From Lachnospiraceae bacterium (GTDB taxonomy: Bacteria > Bacillota > Clostridia > Lachnospirales > Lachnospiraceae), in contig JAILIO010000145.1 of NCBI GenBank assembly GCA_024695225.1, forward strand, positions 1 through 8,750: DNA of 8,750 bases, given 5' to 3'. Below the pieces are notes generated by a model. The model was not told where the DNA came from and ran no database searches. It saw only the letters and a program-made list of their open reading frames with translations. Of this stretch, positions 1 through 6,790 are shown piece after piece; positions within the stretch are counted from its first letter, which is position 1, and each line of letters opens with the position of its first letter. The position numbers were made by a program, and so were the translations under genes.

Positions 1-783
1 CACGACATGGGCTTGCAGGTCTGGCCCATGCTGGATGATTTCACCAGCGGCACCGGGGATGCTCCGATGGTCCTGAGCAGTCTTAATTACCGCACTGCCC
101 TTGTGAACAACATAATGGCCCATCTGAATGAGACCGGTTCAGACGGTCTGAACCTGGACTTTGAAAATGTGCCCGATGAATCAGGAAAAGACTATGTGGA
201 ATTCATCCGGGAACTGTCCATCGCCTGCAGGCTTTCCGGCAAGGTGCTTTCCATCGACAACTATGTTCCCACCGACAAGACAGACCACTACGACAGGGCT
301 GAACAGGGTAAGGTGGCAGATTATGTGGTCATAATGGGATATGATGAACACTATTCGGGTTCAGAGTTTGCAGGCTCCGTGGCCTCCATAGATTTTGTGA
401 GAAACGGCATCGAAGCCACTCTCGAAGAGGTCCCCGCAGAAAAGATAATAAATGCCGTGCCCTTCTACACAAGGGTATGGTCCACCACAAACGGCGAGGT
501 CTCCAGCAAAGCCCTGGGGATGAAGGCCGCCAGGGACTATGCGGAAAAACTGGGGATCGAGTTCAATTGGGATGACTCGGTCTGTCAGTATTACGGTGAA
601 AACCAAAGCGGAGACACCCTTCATCAGGCATGGCTGGAGGAAGCGGATTCCATATCAGCCAAGCTTTCCGTCATGAAGGCCGCAGGCATTGCGGGAGTCT
701 CCTCCTGGTGTCTGAATTACGAGACCCCGGATGTGTGGGATGTCATAGAAGAGTATGTGAACGCCCCCAAAGTCACACCCTAG
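1..783 (+). CDS. Glycoside hydrolase family 18 protein, C-terminal part (5' end outside window)
   Basis: The open frame runs in from the left edge, and the first visible Met (base 7) is probably internal. Counting codon 1 as bases 1-3, D48-G-L-N-L-D-F-E55 matches the GH18 active-site signature, with E55 (bases 163-165) as the expected acid/base. MGYDEHY (from residue 112) and VPFYTRVW (153-160) fit later barrel strands. The C-terminal GVSSWCLNYE and VWDVI segments are typical of the bacterial YaaH/SleL/YdhD branch, which acts on peptidoglycan or spore cortex. The missing N-terminus would show whether there is a signal peptide or LysM/SH3-type binding domains, so the substrate is not decided. 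It is followed 33 bases later by the sua5 gene on the same strand. The family is clear; a wall-directed role is inferred from the subfamily and from the SleB-type hydrolase downstream. Confidence 0.88.
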   Translation, partial: HDMGLQVWPMLDDFTSGTGDAPMVLSSLNYRTALVNNIMAHLNETGSDGLNLDFENVPDESGKDYVEFIRELSIACRLSGKVLSIDNYVPTDKTDHYDRAEQGKVADYVVIMGYDEHYSGSEFAGSVASIDFVRNGIEATLEEVPAEKIINAVPFYTRVWSTTNGEVSSKALGMKAARDYAEKLGIEFNWDDSVCQYYGENQSGDTLHQAWLEEADSISAKLSVMKAAGIAGVSSWCLNYETPDVWDVIEEYVNAPKVTP

Positions 784-804
784 GGCGCAGGTTCTCACGG
801 TTTC

Positions 805-809
805 AGAGG
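805..809 (+). promoter_or_regulatory. Ribosome binding site for sua5
   Basis: AGAGG lies 7 bases before the ATG at 817. It is a modest Shine-Dalgarno match, but it supports this start, which also gives the usual Sua5 N-terminus. Confidence 0.55.
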
Positions 810-816
810 CAGATAA

Positions 817-1860
817 ATGAAAACTCAGATAGTGAGGGATATCACTGAAGATGCAATAGAAAGAGCAGGACAGATCATAAAGGAAGGCGGTCTTGTGGCT
901 TTTCCCACAGAGACCGTTTACGGGTTGGGCGGGGACGCCTTCAACCCCGGTTCCTCAAAGAAGATCTATGCTGCCAAGGGAAGGCCTTCCGACAACCCTC
1001 TCATCGTGCATATCGCATACAAAAAGGATCTGTATGAGATCGCGGAAGATATCCCGGATCTGGCGTTTAAACTCATGGATTCCTTCTGTCCCGGGCCTCT
1101 GACCCTCATTCTGAAAAAGAAACCCTCCCTTCCCAAAGAGACCACGGGAGGTCTGGGCACTGTGGCGGTGAGGATGCCCTCGGACCCCACTGCAAATGCG
1201 TTCATAAAGGCTTCCGGAGGTTTCGTTGCGGCCCCTTCCGCAAACATCAGCGGCAGGCCCAGCCCCACGGATGTCCGTTATGTGATAGAAGATCTGGATG
1301 GCAGGGTGGACATGATACTGGACGGCGGATCCAGCCCCATAGGTCTGGAGTCCACAATTGTAGACCTGACTGAAGACAGGCCTGTGATCTTAAGGCCCGG
1401 CTTCATCACCGCAGAAATGCTCTGCAGCGTTGCAGGACCTGTCTCTTCAGACCCCGGATCAACCGGGGAGGACACAAATGCCCCGCCGAAAGCCCCGGGC
1501 ATGAAATACCGGCATTACGCACCCAAAGGGGACCTCACTGTTGTGTACGGAACCCCGGAAAAAGTGATAGAATACATAAACATAAACACTGCCCGGTGCA
1601 GCGCCCGCGGTCTTAAAACAGGCGTCATAGCGGGCAAAATGACCGCAGACAGATACAATGCTGACAGCGTAAAGAACCTGGGAGACAGAGACGATCCTGC
1701 GGAGATATCCTCTTCTCTGTACCGGGTCCTCAGGGAATTTGACGACGAAGGCACGGATGTGATCTACTCCGAATCCTTCGAGGGACCGGGGCTGTACTGC
1801 GCTGTGATGAACAGGCTGCTGAAAGCGGCAGGCAGAAAGACTGTAAACGCCGGTGAATGA
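817..1860 (+). CDS. sua5: L-threonylcarbamoyladenylate synthase, Sua5 (long form)
   Basis: This enzyme makes threonylcarbamoyl-AMP from threonine, bicarbonate and ATP. TsaD with TsaB/TsaE then transfers the group to form t6A37 in ANN-decoding tRNAs. The 347 residues match the long two-domain Sua5 type rather than the short TsaC/YrdC type. The catalytic YrdC domain covers about residues 10-200: FPTETVYGLG (29-38), the nucleotide/phosphate-binding KGRPSDNPL (54-62), APSANISGRPSPT (139-151) and ESTIVD (178-183). The linker motif APGMKYRHYAP (226-236) leads into the Sua5 C-terminal domain (about 240-340). All these hallmark motifs are intact. In many Firmicutes sua5 sits near rpiB with an arginine phosphatase gene (ywlE) between; here rpiB follows after 60 bases with no gene between. 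It is probably constitutive and co-transcribed with its neighbours. Confidence 0.95.
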   Translation: MKTQIVRDITEDAIERAGQIIKEGGLVAFPTETVYGLGGDAFNPGSSKKIYAAKGRPSDNPLIVHIAYKKDLYEIAEDIPDLAFKLMDSFCPGPLTLILKKKPSLPKETTGGLGTVAVRMPSDPTANAFIKASGGFVAAPSANISGRPSPTDVRYVIEDLDGRVDMILDGGSSPIGLESTIVDLTEDRPVILRPGFITAEMLCSVAGPVSSDPGSTGEDTNAPPKAPGMKYRHYAPKGDLTVVYGTPEKVIEYININTARCSARGLKTGVIAGKMTADRYNADSVKNLGDRDDPAEISSSLYRVLREFDDEGTDVIYSESFEGPGLYCAVMNRLLKAAGRKTVNAGE

Positions 1861-1871
1861 ACCCGTCAAAG

Positions 1872-1896
1872 GGCGGGGTACGGTGCCATACCCGCC
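1872..1896 (+). repeat. Inverted repeat upstream of rpiB
   Basis: GGCGGGGTA (1872-1880) and TACCCGCC (1889-1896) pair as an 8-bp stem with one bulged G and an 8-base loop. No T-run follows, so it is not a standard terminator. It ends 14 bases before the rpiB Shine-Dalgarno and could be an RNA stability or processing element, or chance in a GC-rich spacer. Confidence 0.4.
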
Positions 1897-1910
1897 GGCA
1901 TTCAAAATAA

Positions 1911-1917
1911 AGGAGGG
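1911..1917 (+). promoter_or_regulatory. Strong ribosome binding site for rpiB
   Basis: AGGAGGG ends 3 bases before the ATG at 1921. The near-perfect anti-16S complement fixes the start and suggests efficient translation. Confidence 0.8.
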
Positions 1918-1920
1918 ACT

Positions 1921-2349
1921 ATGATAGCCATAGCATCTGATCACGGTGGTTACGAGCTTAAAGAACTGCTCAAAGAGCATCTGGAAGAAAAAGGTCTTGA
2001 ATACAGAGATTTTGGATGCAACGACACTTCGTCCTGCGATTACCCCGACTATGCAAAGCCTGCTGCCAAAGCTGTGGCCGACGGAACCTGTGACAGGGGT
2101 ATCGTCATCTGCACTACGGGCATCGGGGTCAGTATAACCGCCAACAAAGTCCCGGGCATTCGCTGTGCCCTTTGCAGCGATGAACTCACGGCAAAACTCA
2201 CCCGAATGCACAACGATGCCAACATGCTGGCCATAGGCGCCGGGATCACAGGGCCTCTTCTGGCAGTCTCCATCGCAGACATCTTTCTCGACACCCCCTT
2301 TTCAGGGATCGAGCGCCATGCCAGAAGGATCGCCAAGATAGAGGAATGA
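1921..2349 (+). CDS. rpiB: Ribose-5-phosphate isomerase B (RpiB/LacA/LacB family)
   Basis: RpiB interconverts ribose-5-phosphate and ribulose-5-phosphate in the non-oxidative pentose phosphate pathway, in the cytosol. At 142 residues it is normal for the family. It starts with IAIASDHGGYELK (substrate-binding D7/H8). It has CTTGIGVSITANK (64-76), where C64 matches the catalytic Cys of the E. coli-type enzymes, then PGIRCAL (78-84) and RMHNDANMLAIG (95-106) with H97. In E. coli RpiB the Cys is followed by Gly-Thr-Gly; here it is Thr-Thr-Gly, a conservative change. The LacA/LacB galactose-6-phosphate isomerase subunits are close relatives, but no lac/tagatose genes are nearby, so RpiB is the better call. 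Its product feeds the PRPP synthase encoded further along the window, though on the other strand. Confidence 0.92.
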   Translation: MIAIASDHGGYELKELLKEHLEEKGLEYRDFGCNDTSSCDYPDYAKPAAKAVADGTCDRGIVICTTGIGVSITANKVPGIRCALCSDELTAKLTRMHNDANMLAIGAGITGPLLAVSIADIFLDTPFSGIERHARRIAKIEE

Positions 2350-2365
2350 TCACCGGACATCACAG

Positions 2366-3577
2366 ATGAACGCCGGCAGGATCCGCAGATCGATACTGAC
2401 TTTCACCATCATAGCCGCAGTCTCCCTGTCTCTGCCCGGCCTTCTTTCCCATGCCTCCGAGACCACAAAATCAAAGCTTAAGGAAGCCCAAAAACAGAAA
2501 GCCAACACGGAAGACCAGCTGGATCAGGTAAATAAGAACATCGATGCGATGGAAGACCAGAAGGACTCCCTGGAGGACACCCTTGTGGATCTGAACGGCC
2601 AGCTGTCAGATGTGAGCGACTCAATAGCTGAGCTTGAGTCAAATATAGCAAGCAAAGAAACCGATATAGAGACTACAGATCAGGAGATCCAAAAGGCTGC
2701 CAAAGCCCTGGGGGAGGCAGAGGAACTCCGAAACACCCAGTACGAGGACATGAAGAAACAGATACGCATCCAGTATGCCTGCGGCAACAGGATGTATATG
2801 GATCTGCTCCTGGACAGCGGAAATATGAACAGCGCTCTGAACAGAGCCGACTATATCGAAGCTTTTTCCGGGTATCAGTCCCGGGTGCTGGAGGATTACA
2901 AGGCTGCGGAAAACAGTCTCAGAGAAAAGAAAGCCCTTTTGGAAAACCTGGAAAAAGAACTGGAAAAGCAGAAGGAAGCTCTGGATGCGGACAAACAGGA
3001 AGTACAGCTGCAGCAGGACAGGATAACCGGTCTGGTGTCCAGCACCAAGGGCAGCATAGACCGCTTTTCAAGCGCAATAGACTCGGCGGAAGCTGAAGCT
3101 CTGGCCTACGAAGCACAGATAGAAAAGCAGAACAGCGATATCTCCCGGCTGAAAGCCCAGCTGGCTGAAGAGGAACGTTTGATAGCCCTTGCAAAACAGT
3201 CGGCCTGGAGAAATATATCGGAGATACAGTTTGCCGCAGACGACAGGACTCTCCTTGCAGCACTGATATACTGCGAATCCGGGAACCAGCCCTTCGAAGG
3301 CCAGGTGGCCGTAGGGTCTGTTGTCATGAACAGGGTGCGGTCAGCGGTGTACCCGAACACTGTGGTGGGAGTCATATACCAGGCAAGGCAGTTTTCTCCC
3401 GTGGCCAGCGGGCGTCTGGCCCTGGCTCTGGCAAACGGCAGTGCGTCAGACACCTGCTACGCAGCCGCAGACGCCGCCATGTCCGGGCAGACTCCGGTTT
3501 CCGACTGTCTTTATTTCCGCACCCCCACGGCAGGGGTGACCCCCAGGTACACCATCGGGGGACATATTTTTTACTGA
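2366..3577 (+). CDS. Secreted coiled-coil protein with C-terminal SleB-type cell wall hydrolase domain
   Basis: A signal peptide is visible: basic R5/R7/R8, a hydrophobic core at about 9-27, and probable cleavage after S-H-A30. Residues about 32-275 are a long heptad-rich coiled coil (Lys/Glu/Gln/Leu). The part around 132-200, with IQYACGN, LLLDSGNMNSALNRADYI and repeated EKK/LEKE blocks, resembles the PcsB/CwlO coiled coil that contacts FtsX in Gram-positives. Residues about 292-403 form a hydrolase_2 (SleB/CwlJ) domain: LLAALIYCESGNQPFEGQVAVGSV (295-318; E304 the probable catalytic Glu), VMNRVRS, QFSPV, and the terminal GGHIFY. Such domains cleave peptidoglycan glycan strands as lytic transglycosylases. 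The gene starts 16 bases after rpiB. No good Shine-Dalgarno lies close to this ATG, but the signal peptide fixes the start. A role in division or sporulation is inference. Confidence 0.9.
   Translation: MNAGRIRRSILTFTIIAAVSLSLPGLLSHASETTKSKLKEAQKQKANTEDQLDQVNKNIDAMEDQKDSLEDTLVDLNGQLSDVSDSIAELESNIASKETDIETTDQEIQKAAKALGEAEELRNTQYEDMKKQIRIQYACGNRMYMDLLLDSGNMNSALNRADYIEAFSGYQSRVLEDYKAAENSLREKKALLENLEKELEKQKEALDADKQEVQLQQDRITGLVSSTKGSIDRFSSAIDSAEAEALAYEAQIEKQNSDISRLKAQLAEEERLIALAKQSAWRNISEIQFAADDRTLLAALIYCESGNQPFEGQVAVGSVVMNRVRSAVYPNTVVGVIYQARQFSPVASGRLALALANGSASDTCYAAADAAMSGQTPVSDCLYFRTPTAGVTPRYTIGGHIFY
3540..3572 (+). terminator. Probable intrinsic terminator inside the 3' end of the hydrolase gene
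   Basis: CCCCC (3540-3544) and GGGGG (3557-3561) pair around a 12-base loop. The stem can be extended past one A-A mismatch by G3538-C3563 and T3537-A3564. Six T residues follow at 3567-3572. It overlaps the last codons and would end the plus-strand run just before the convergent DUF402 gene. On the minus strand no T-run follows the hairpin, so it should work in one direction only. The long loop and the ACATA between stem and T-run make it imperfect. Confidence 0.45.
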
Positions 3578-4074
3578 AGGAGTGGTTCTGTGAGCAGAGG
3601 AAGATTCCCCGCGTAGATCTCTTTCAGCAGGGAGTCAAGAGTATTAAGGCATTTAGTCATGAGTTCCCCGCTGATGAGCCCTTTTTCGAAGGCAACGGCC
3701 AGTTCATCCAGATCCACCAGCCTGATCTGACCGTCGGGATAGATGATGATATCAGCCAAAAGGTCGGTGGTGGTCAGTTCACGGCCGTCCGGGGAAAAAC
3801 TGTAATCGACTATATCGCAGTACCAGTAGAGGAGCGAGGAATCGGCACGGCAGAAACGGCTGATCTTCCATCCTTTTTCGAGATAATAGACCGACGACCC
3901 GTGATCCATATCGGGTCTGGGATGAATGGTCTTCCACCGGGTGACCAGTTTTGAATCGTCACGACTGACGAGAATGTCATTCTTAAGCAGAATGCATTCA
4001 TCAGGAATGAGCCTTTTGCGGTAAATGATCAGATCATCCATATGAGATACCCCGTAACTGTGCTGATTAATCAT
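3571..4074 (-). CDS. DUF402 family protein (FomD / Ntdp-like)
   Basis: DUF402 proteins include the nucleoside tri/diphosphatase Ntdp of Gram-positive cocci and FomD of fosfomycin synthesis, which are metal-dependent phosphohydrolases on nucleotides. The core is recognisable: IYRKRLIP near the start, TRWKTIHPRPDMDHGSSVYY, WYCDIVDY, TTDLLADIIIYPDGQIRLVD, then LDELAVAFEKGLI. The clustered Asp residues in YCDI, DLLAD and VDLDE are the expected metal ligands. This start (codon 4072-4074) has AGGA 5 bases upstream and gives 167 residues. The Met at 4039-4041 gives 156 residues and fits the usual family N-terminus equally well. The frame stays open to 4299, but the promoter at 4093-4121 and the overlap with the divergent gene argue against that. 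The stop overlaps the hydrolase gene tail-to-tail by 7 bases. The physiological substrate is unknown. Confidence 0.87.
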   Translation of the reverse strand: MINQHSYGVSHMDDLIIYRKRLIPDECILLKNDILVSRDDSKLVTRWKTIHPRPDMDHGSSVYYLEKGWKISRFCRADSSLLYWYCDIVDYSFSPDGRELTTTDLLADIIIYPDGQIRLVDLDELAVAFEKGLISGELMTKCLNTLDSLLKEIYAGNLPLLTEPLLQ

Positions 4075-4092
4075 TCCGATCCTGTAACATAC

Positions 4093-4121
4093 AGTGTAGG
4101 AGCCGAGCAGGGAAAAGTCAA
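4093..4121 (-). promoter_or_regulatory. Sigma-70 type promoter for the DUF402 gene
   Basis: Read on the minus strand, TTGACT (4121-4116) and TACACT (4098-4093) are separated by exactly 17 bases. They match the consensus hexamers at 5/6 and 4/6 positions. Transcription would begin near 4086, leaving a leader of about 12 bases to the ATG at 4074 or about 45 to the ATG at 4041. The -10 lies in a 9-base palindrome, TACAGTGTA (4090-4098), which also reads as a weak -10 (TACAGT) on the plus strand. No good -35 for the plus direction is visible. Confidence 0.6.
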
Positions 4122-4129
4122 ACCAAACT

Positions 4130-6766
4130 ATGAAGAAAAATATACTGATCACAATATATCTTATAGCAGTGTTCATCATCGTATCCTTTATAACCGGGGA
4201 TGTCATGCAGGCCGGCAGTTCCGATGTAGCGGAGGAGATGTCCGACGCCTCATACCCCGTGCTGTACATGGGATACGACGGGCTGTATATAAACCGCATG
4301 AACGGGTATTCCGATCAGATGGACTGCTCGTTTATGAGAGCCTCCTTCCTGCCCCTGGACGAGACCAGAACGGTCACGGTCTATGCTGACCTGTACGGGG
4401 AGAAAGTGACCTCCGCCTTTTACGAAGTCCGCAGCATCGGGGGCGGCAGGCTCATAGAATCCACGGAACTTCCTGCATTTACCGGGAATTCGGACAGTGC
4501 ATCTGTGAATTTCTCCCTGAAGGACCTGATCGACAGAAACACCGAATACATGCTCACCATCCGGCTCAGCACCGAAAAGGTCTCTGACATCCTGTATTAC
4601 ACAAGGATCATCGTAGATCCGGATGATCTGACAAAAGAAAAACTGGACTACGTCCGCAGCATCCATTCCATGACCTTCAATAAGAACAGCGAGGAGTCCC
4701 TTTCCAGGTATCTGGAATCAAATTCCGAGGGCATCAATACGGACCTGGCCAGGGTAAACATACACTCTTCCTACGACCAGGTGACCTGGGGCAGTCTGAA
4801 TCCCCACATAGAGGGGGAGGAAAATATAAACATACTCAATTCTGACGGAGACACGGGGATATTCAGCTATGACTACGTGATCTCCACAAGCGAAGGGAGA
4901 TCCCGTTCCTACTACCTTGTAAATGAGTACTACCGTGTCAGATACACCAAAGACAGAAGCTATCTGCTTTCCTTTGAAAGAAATATGGAGCAGATATACG
5001 ACCCGGAGAACCCTTCCATAACCGACGATGTGGCCTATCTGGGCATAACCGGCCCGGATGTGAATTATATGGTAAATGACAGCGGGGACGACCTGGCCTT
5101 TGTTTCCGCAGGCTCCCTTTATTTAGTGGCTTCCTCCGGCAACTCTTTAAGCGAGATCTTCAGTTTCAGGAACGGAGATATGGCGGATAAGCGCTGCATG
5201 TGTCCCGATCACGACATAAAGATCCTGTCCGTGGACGAATCCGGCGGCGCCCGTTTTGCGGTTTACGGCTATATGAACAGAGGTCTTCACGAGGGAGAAT
5301 GCGGCATTGCCCTTTACGAATACAGCCCTTCCACAAACACTGTATCGGAGATCGCCTTCATAAAGAGCGACCGTCCATACGAAGCCATATCTTCAGACAT
5401 AATGACGCTGTCATACCTGAATTCAAGGGAAGTATTTTATTTTTACATGGACGGTGTGGTCCACGCCGTGGATCTTCGCAGCATGACCGATTCGGTGACG
5501 GTCACAGGCCTCAGGGACAACAATTACGGAGTCTCCGCCTCAAACCTGATGCTGGTATGGCAAAATGCGGGCATATACGATTCCACAAAGCTGAACACCA
5601 TGAATTTCGGTTCCGGAAGAAGCGACTCCATCGACGCTCCCCCGGGAGACCGGATACTGCCTCTGGGCTTTATGGGAGAGAACCTGGTCTACGGACTGGC
5701 ACACAACAGCGACATTGTACTCACAACCTACGAAGGGCAGATCTTCCCAATGTACCGCATCCTGATAGTGGATTCAAACGAAAAGACCCTCATGACCTAT
5801 GAAAAAGAAGGTTTCTATGTGACTGCGGCGGATATCCGGGAAGACAGGATAGAACTGACCAGGGTGACAAAAACCGGAGAGGGCGGATCTCCTGAAGGGG
5901 ACAGCTCCCCCGCAGACCTTTCCCGGGAAGAGACGGTTTCCGGAGGCGGCAGCCCGGACACATCCTCCCATGCTACCCCCGAATACGCAGACGCCCTGCC
6001 GGATCAGATCATGTCCACCTCGGAGGAGATAACCATTTCTCCCCTCACATTTATCGCCATAGATGTTTATGAGACCATAGCGGAACTGATACTGCCTTCA
6101 GGCATAGACTCCGGCACCATAAAGAAAATGTCCCCCAAGCAGGTGCTGTTCGAAGGGAACCGATACATTGAACTGTCGGATGAGGAAAGCATTTCCCGCT
6201 TCAGGGTGTACGGTCTCAAAGGTTTGGACAGCATGTACGCCGAGGAGGCTGCAGCTGTGAACAAAGCTGTATCCATAGCCGGAAACGTGATTGCCGACGA
6301 CGGAGGATATATCTGGGAAAAGACCCTTCTCAGTTCCCGCAACCAGATCATGAAAATAAAAGCTCTTGAGGAGACTGACACCGATGGATCCCTGAACGCT
6401 GTACTGGACGTGATGCTGAGTTATGCGGGGACACCGGTGAATTCCGCTGCCATGACAAATAAAGGAAGCACCCCCTACGAGGTGCTTAAAAAGAACCTTA
6501 CCGACGAAAGAGTGCTGAATCTTACGGGCTGTTCCATGAATACGATGCTTTACTATCTGGACAAGGACTACCCGGTTCTGGCCCTTACAAGGGGCGGCGC
6601 AGTGCTGCTCACCGGTTTCAACGAATCAGAAGTGGTGCTCTTGGATCCGGCTTATCTGATCCTGTCCCCCGGAGGAGGGACACTGGCGAAGATCTCAAAG
6701 AGCACTGCGGATAGTGTTCTCACGGATTCGGGAAATATCTATATCACTTACACAAATAAACCCTGA
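4130..6766 (+). CDS. Large membrane-anchored extracytoplasmic protein of unknown function, beta-propeller-like middle and degenerate C39-like C-terminus
   Basis: The product has 878 residues. Residues 1-3 (MKK) and a hydrophobic stretch at about 5-22 form a signal anchor with no clear cleavage site, so most of the protein should lie outside the membrane. Residues about 40-165 are beta-rich with alternating polar and hydrophobic strands. Residues about 300-570 contain repeated short strand patterns (DDLAFVSAGSLYLV, REVFYFYMDGVVHAVDL, SNLMLVWQNAGIY, ENLVYGLAHNSDIV) like the blades of a beta-propeller. A Ser/Gly/Pro/Glu-rich linker covers about 581-625. The last 170 residues (GSLNAVLDVMLSYAGTPV at 753-770, LTGCSMNTMLYYLDKDYPVLAL at 798-819, GAVLLTGFNESEVVLLDPA at 823-841) recall papain-like C39 domains. 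The expected Cys before GSLNAV is Thr/Asp, and the His before AVLLTG is Gly. No nearby gene hints at a role. The Shine-Dalgarno is weak (AGGG ending 16 bases upstream); the start is chosen for the membrane anchor. Confidence 0.8.
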   Translation: MKKNILITIYLIAVFIIVSFITGDVMQAGSSDVAEEMSDASYPVLYMGYDGLYINRMNGYSDQMDCSFMRASFLPLDETRTVTVYADLYGEKVTSAFYEVRSIGGGRLIESTELPAFTGNSDSASVNFSLKDLIDRNTEYMLTIRLSTEKVSDILYYTRIIVDPDDLTKEKLDYVRSIHSMTFNKNSEESLSRYLESNSEGINTDLARVNIHSSYDQVTWGSLNPHIEGEENINILNSDGDTGIFSYDYVISTSEGRSRSYYLVNEYYRVRYTKDRSYLLSFERNMEQIYDPENPSITDDVAYLGITGPDVNYMVNDSGDDLAFVSAGSLYLVASSGNSLSEIFSFRNGDMADKRCMCPDHDIKILSVDESGGARFAVYGYMNRGLHEGECGIALYEYSPSTNTVSEIAFIKSDRPYEAISSDIMTLSYLNSREVFYFYMDGVVHAVDLRSMTDSVTVTGLRDNNYGVSASNLMLVWQNAGIYDSTKLNTMNFGSGRSDSIDAPPGDRILPLGFMGENLVYGLAHNSDIVLTTYEGQIFPMYRILIVDSNEKTLMTYEKEGFYVTAADIREDRIELTRVTKTGEGGSPEGDSSPADLSREETVSGGGSPDTSSHATPEYADALPDQIMSTSEEITISPLTFIAIDVYETIAELILPSGIDSGTIKKMSPKQVLFEGNRYIELSDEESISRFRVYGLKGLDSMYAEEAAAVNKAVSIAGNVIADDGGYIWEKTLLSSRNQIMKIKALEETDTDGSLNAVLDVMLSYAGTPVNSAAMTNKGSTPYEVLKKNLTDERVLNLTGCSMNTMLYYLDKDYPVLALTRGGAVLLTGFNESEVVLLDPAYLILSPGGGTLAKISKSTADSVLTDSGNIYITYTNKP

Positions 6767-6776
6767 CAAGACTTTG

Positions 6777-6790
6777 GAGGTTTAAACCTC
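6777..6790. repeat. Perfect 14-base palindrome at the convergent gene junction
   Basis: GAGGTTTAAACCTC is its own reverse complement and spans the gap between two convergent stop codons, running into the end of queT. As RNA it can fold to a 5-bp stem with a TTAA loop. Neither side has a T-run, so it is a poor terminator candidate. It could be a protein-binding site or a weak bidirectional stop. Confidence 0.5.

Noticed and set aside
1452..1468. Perfect hairpin CCCCGG-ATCAA-CCGGGG inside sua5.
   Set aside because: It lies in the codons for the flexible linker (about residues 212-218), has no T-run, and is probably chance in Pro/Gly/Asp codons.
1459..2211. 250-codon open frame on the minus strand across sua5 and rpiB.
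   Set aside because: It is antisense to two clear genes and crosses their junction. The translation shows no recognisable domain.
4075..4299. N-terminal extension of the DUF402 frame up to 4299, including a hydrophobic stretch that looks like a membrane helix.
   Set aside because: It is antisense to the signal-anchor coding region of the divergent gene. The sigma-70 type promoter at 4093-4121 lies downstream of that start, and family members begin near the IYRKR motif.
5200..5802. 200-codon plus-strand frame inside the 878-codon gene.
   Set aside because: The translation is very rich in Arg, His and Pro, as expected from an off-frame reading. The enclosing frame is coherent across the same bases.
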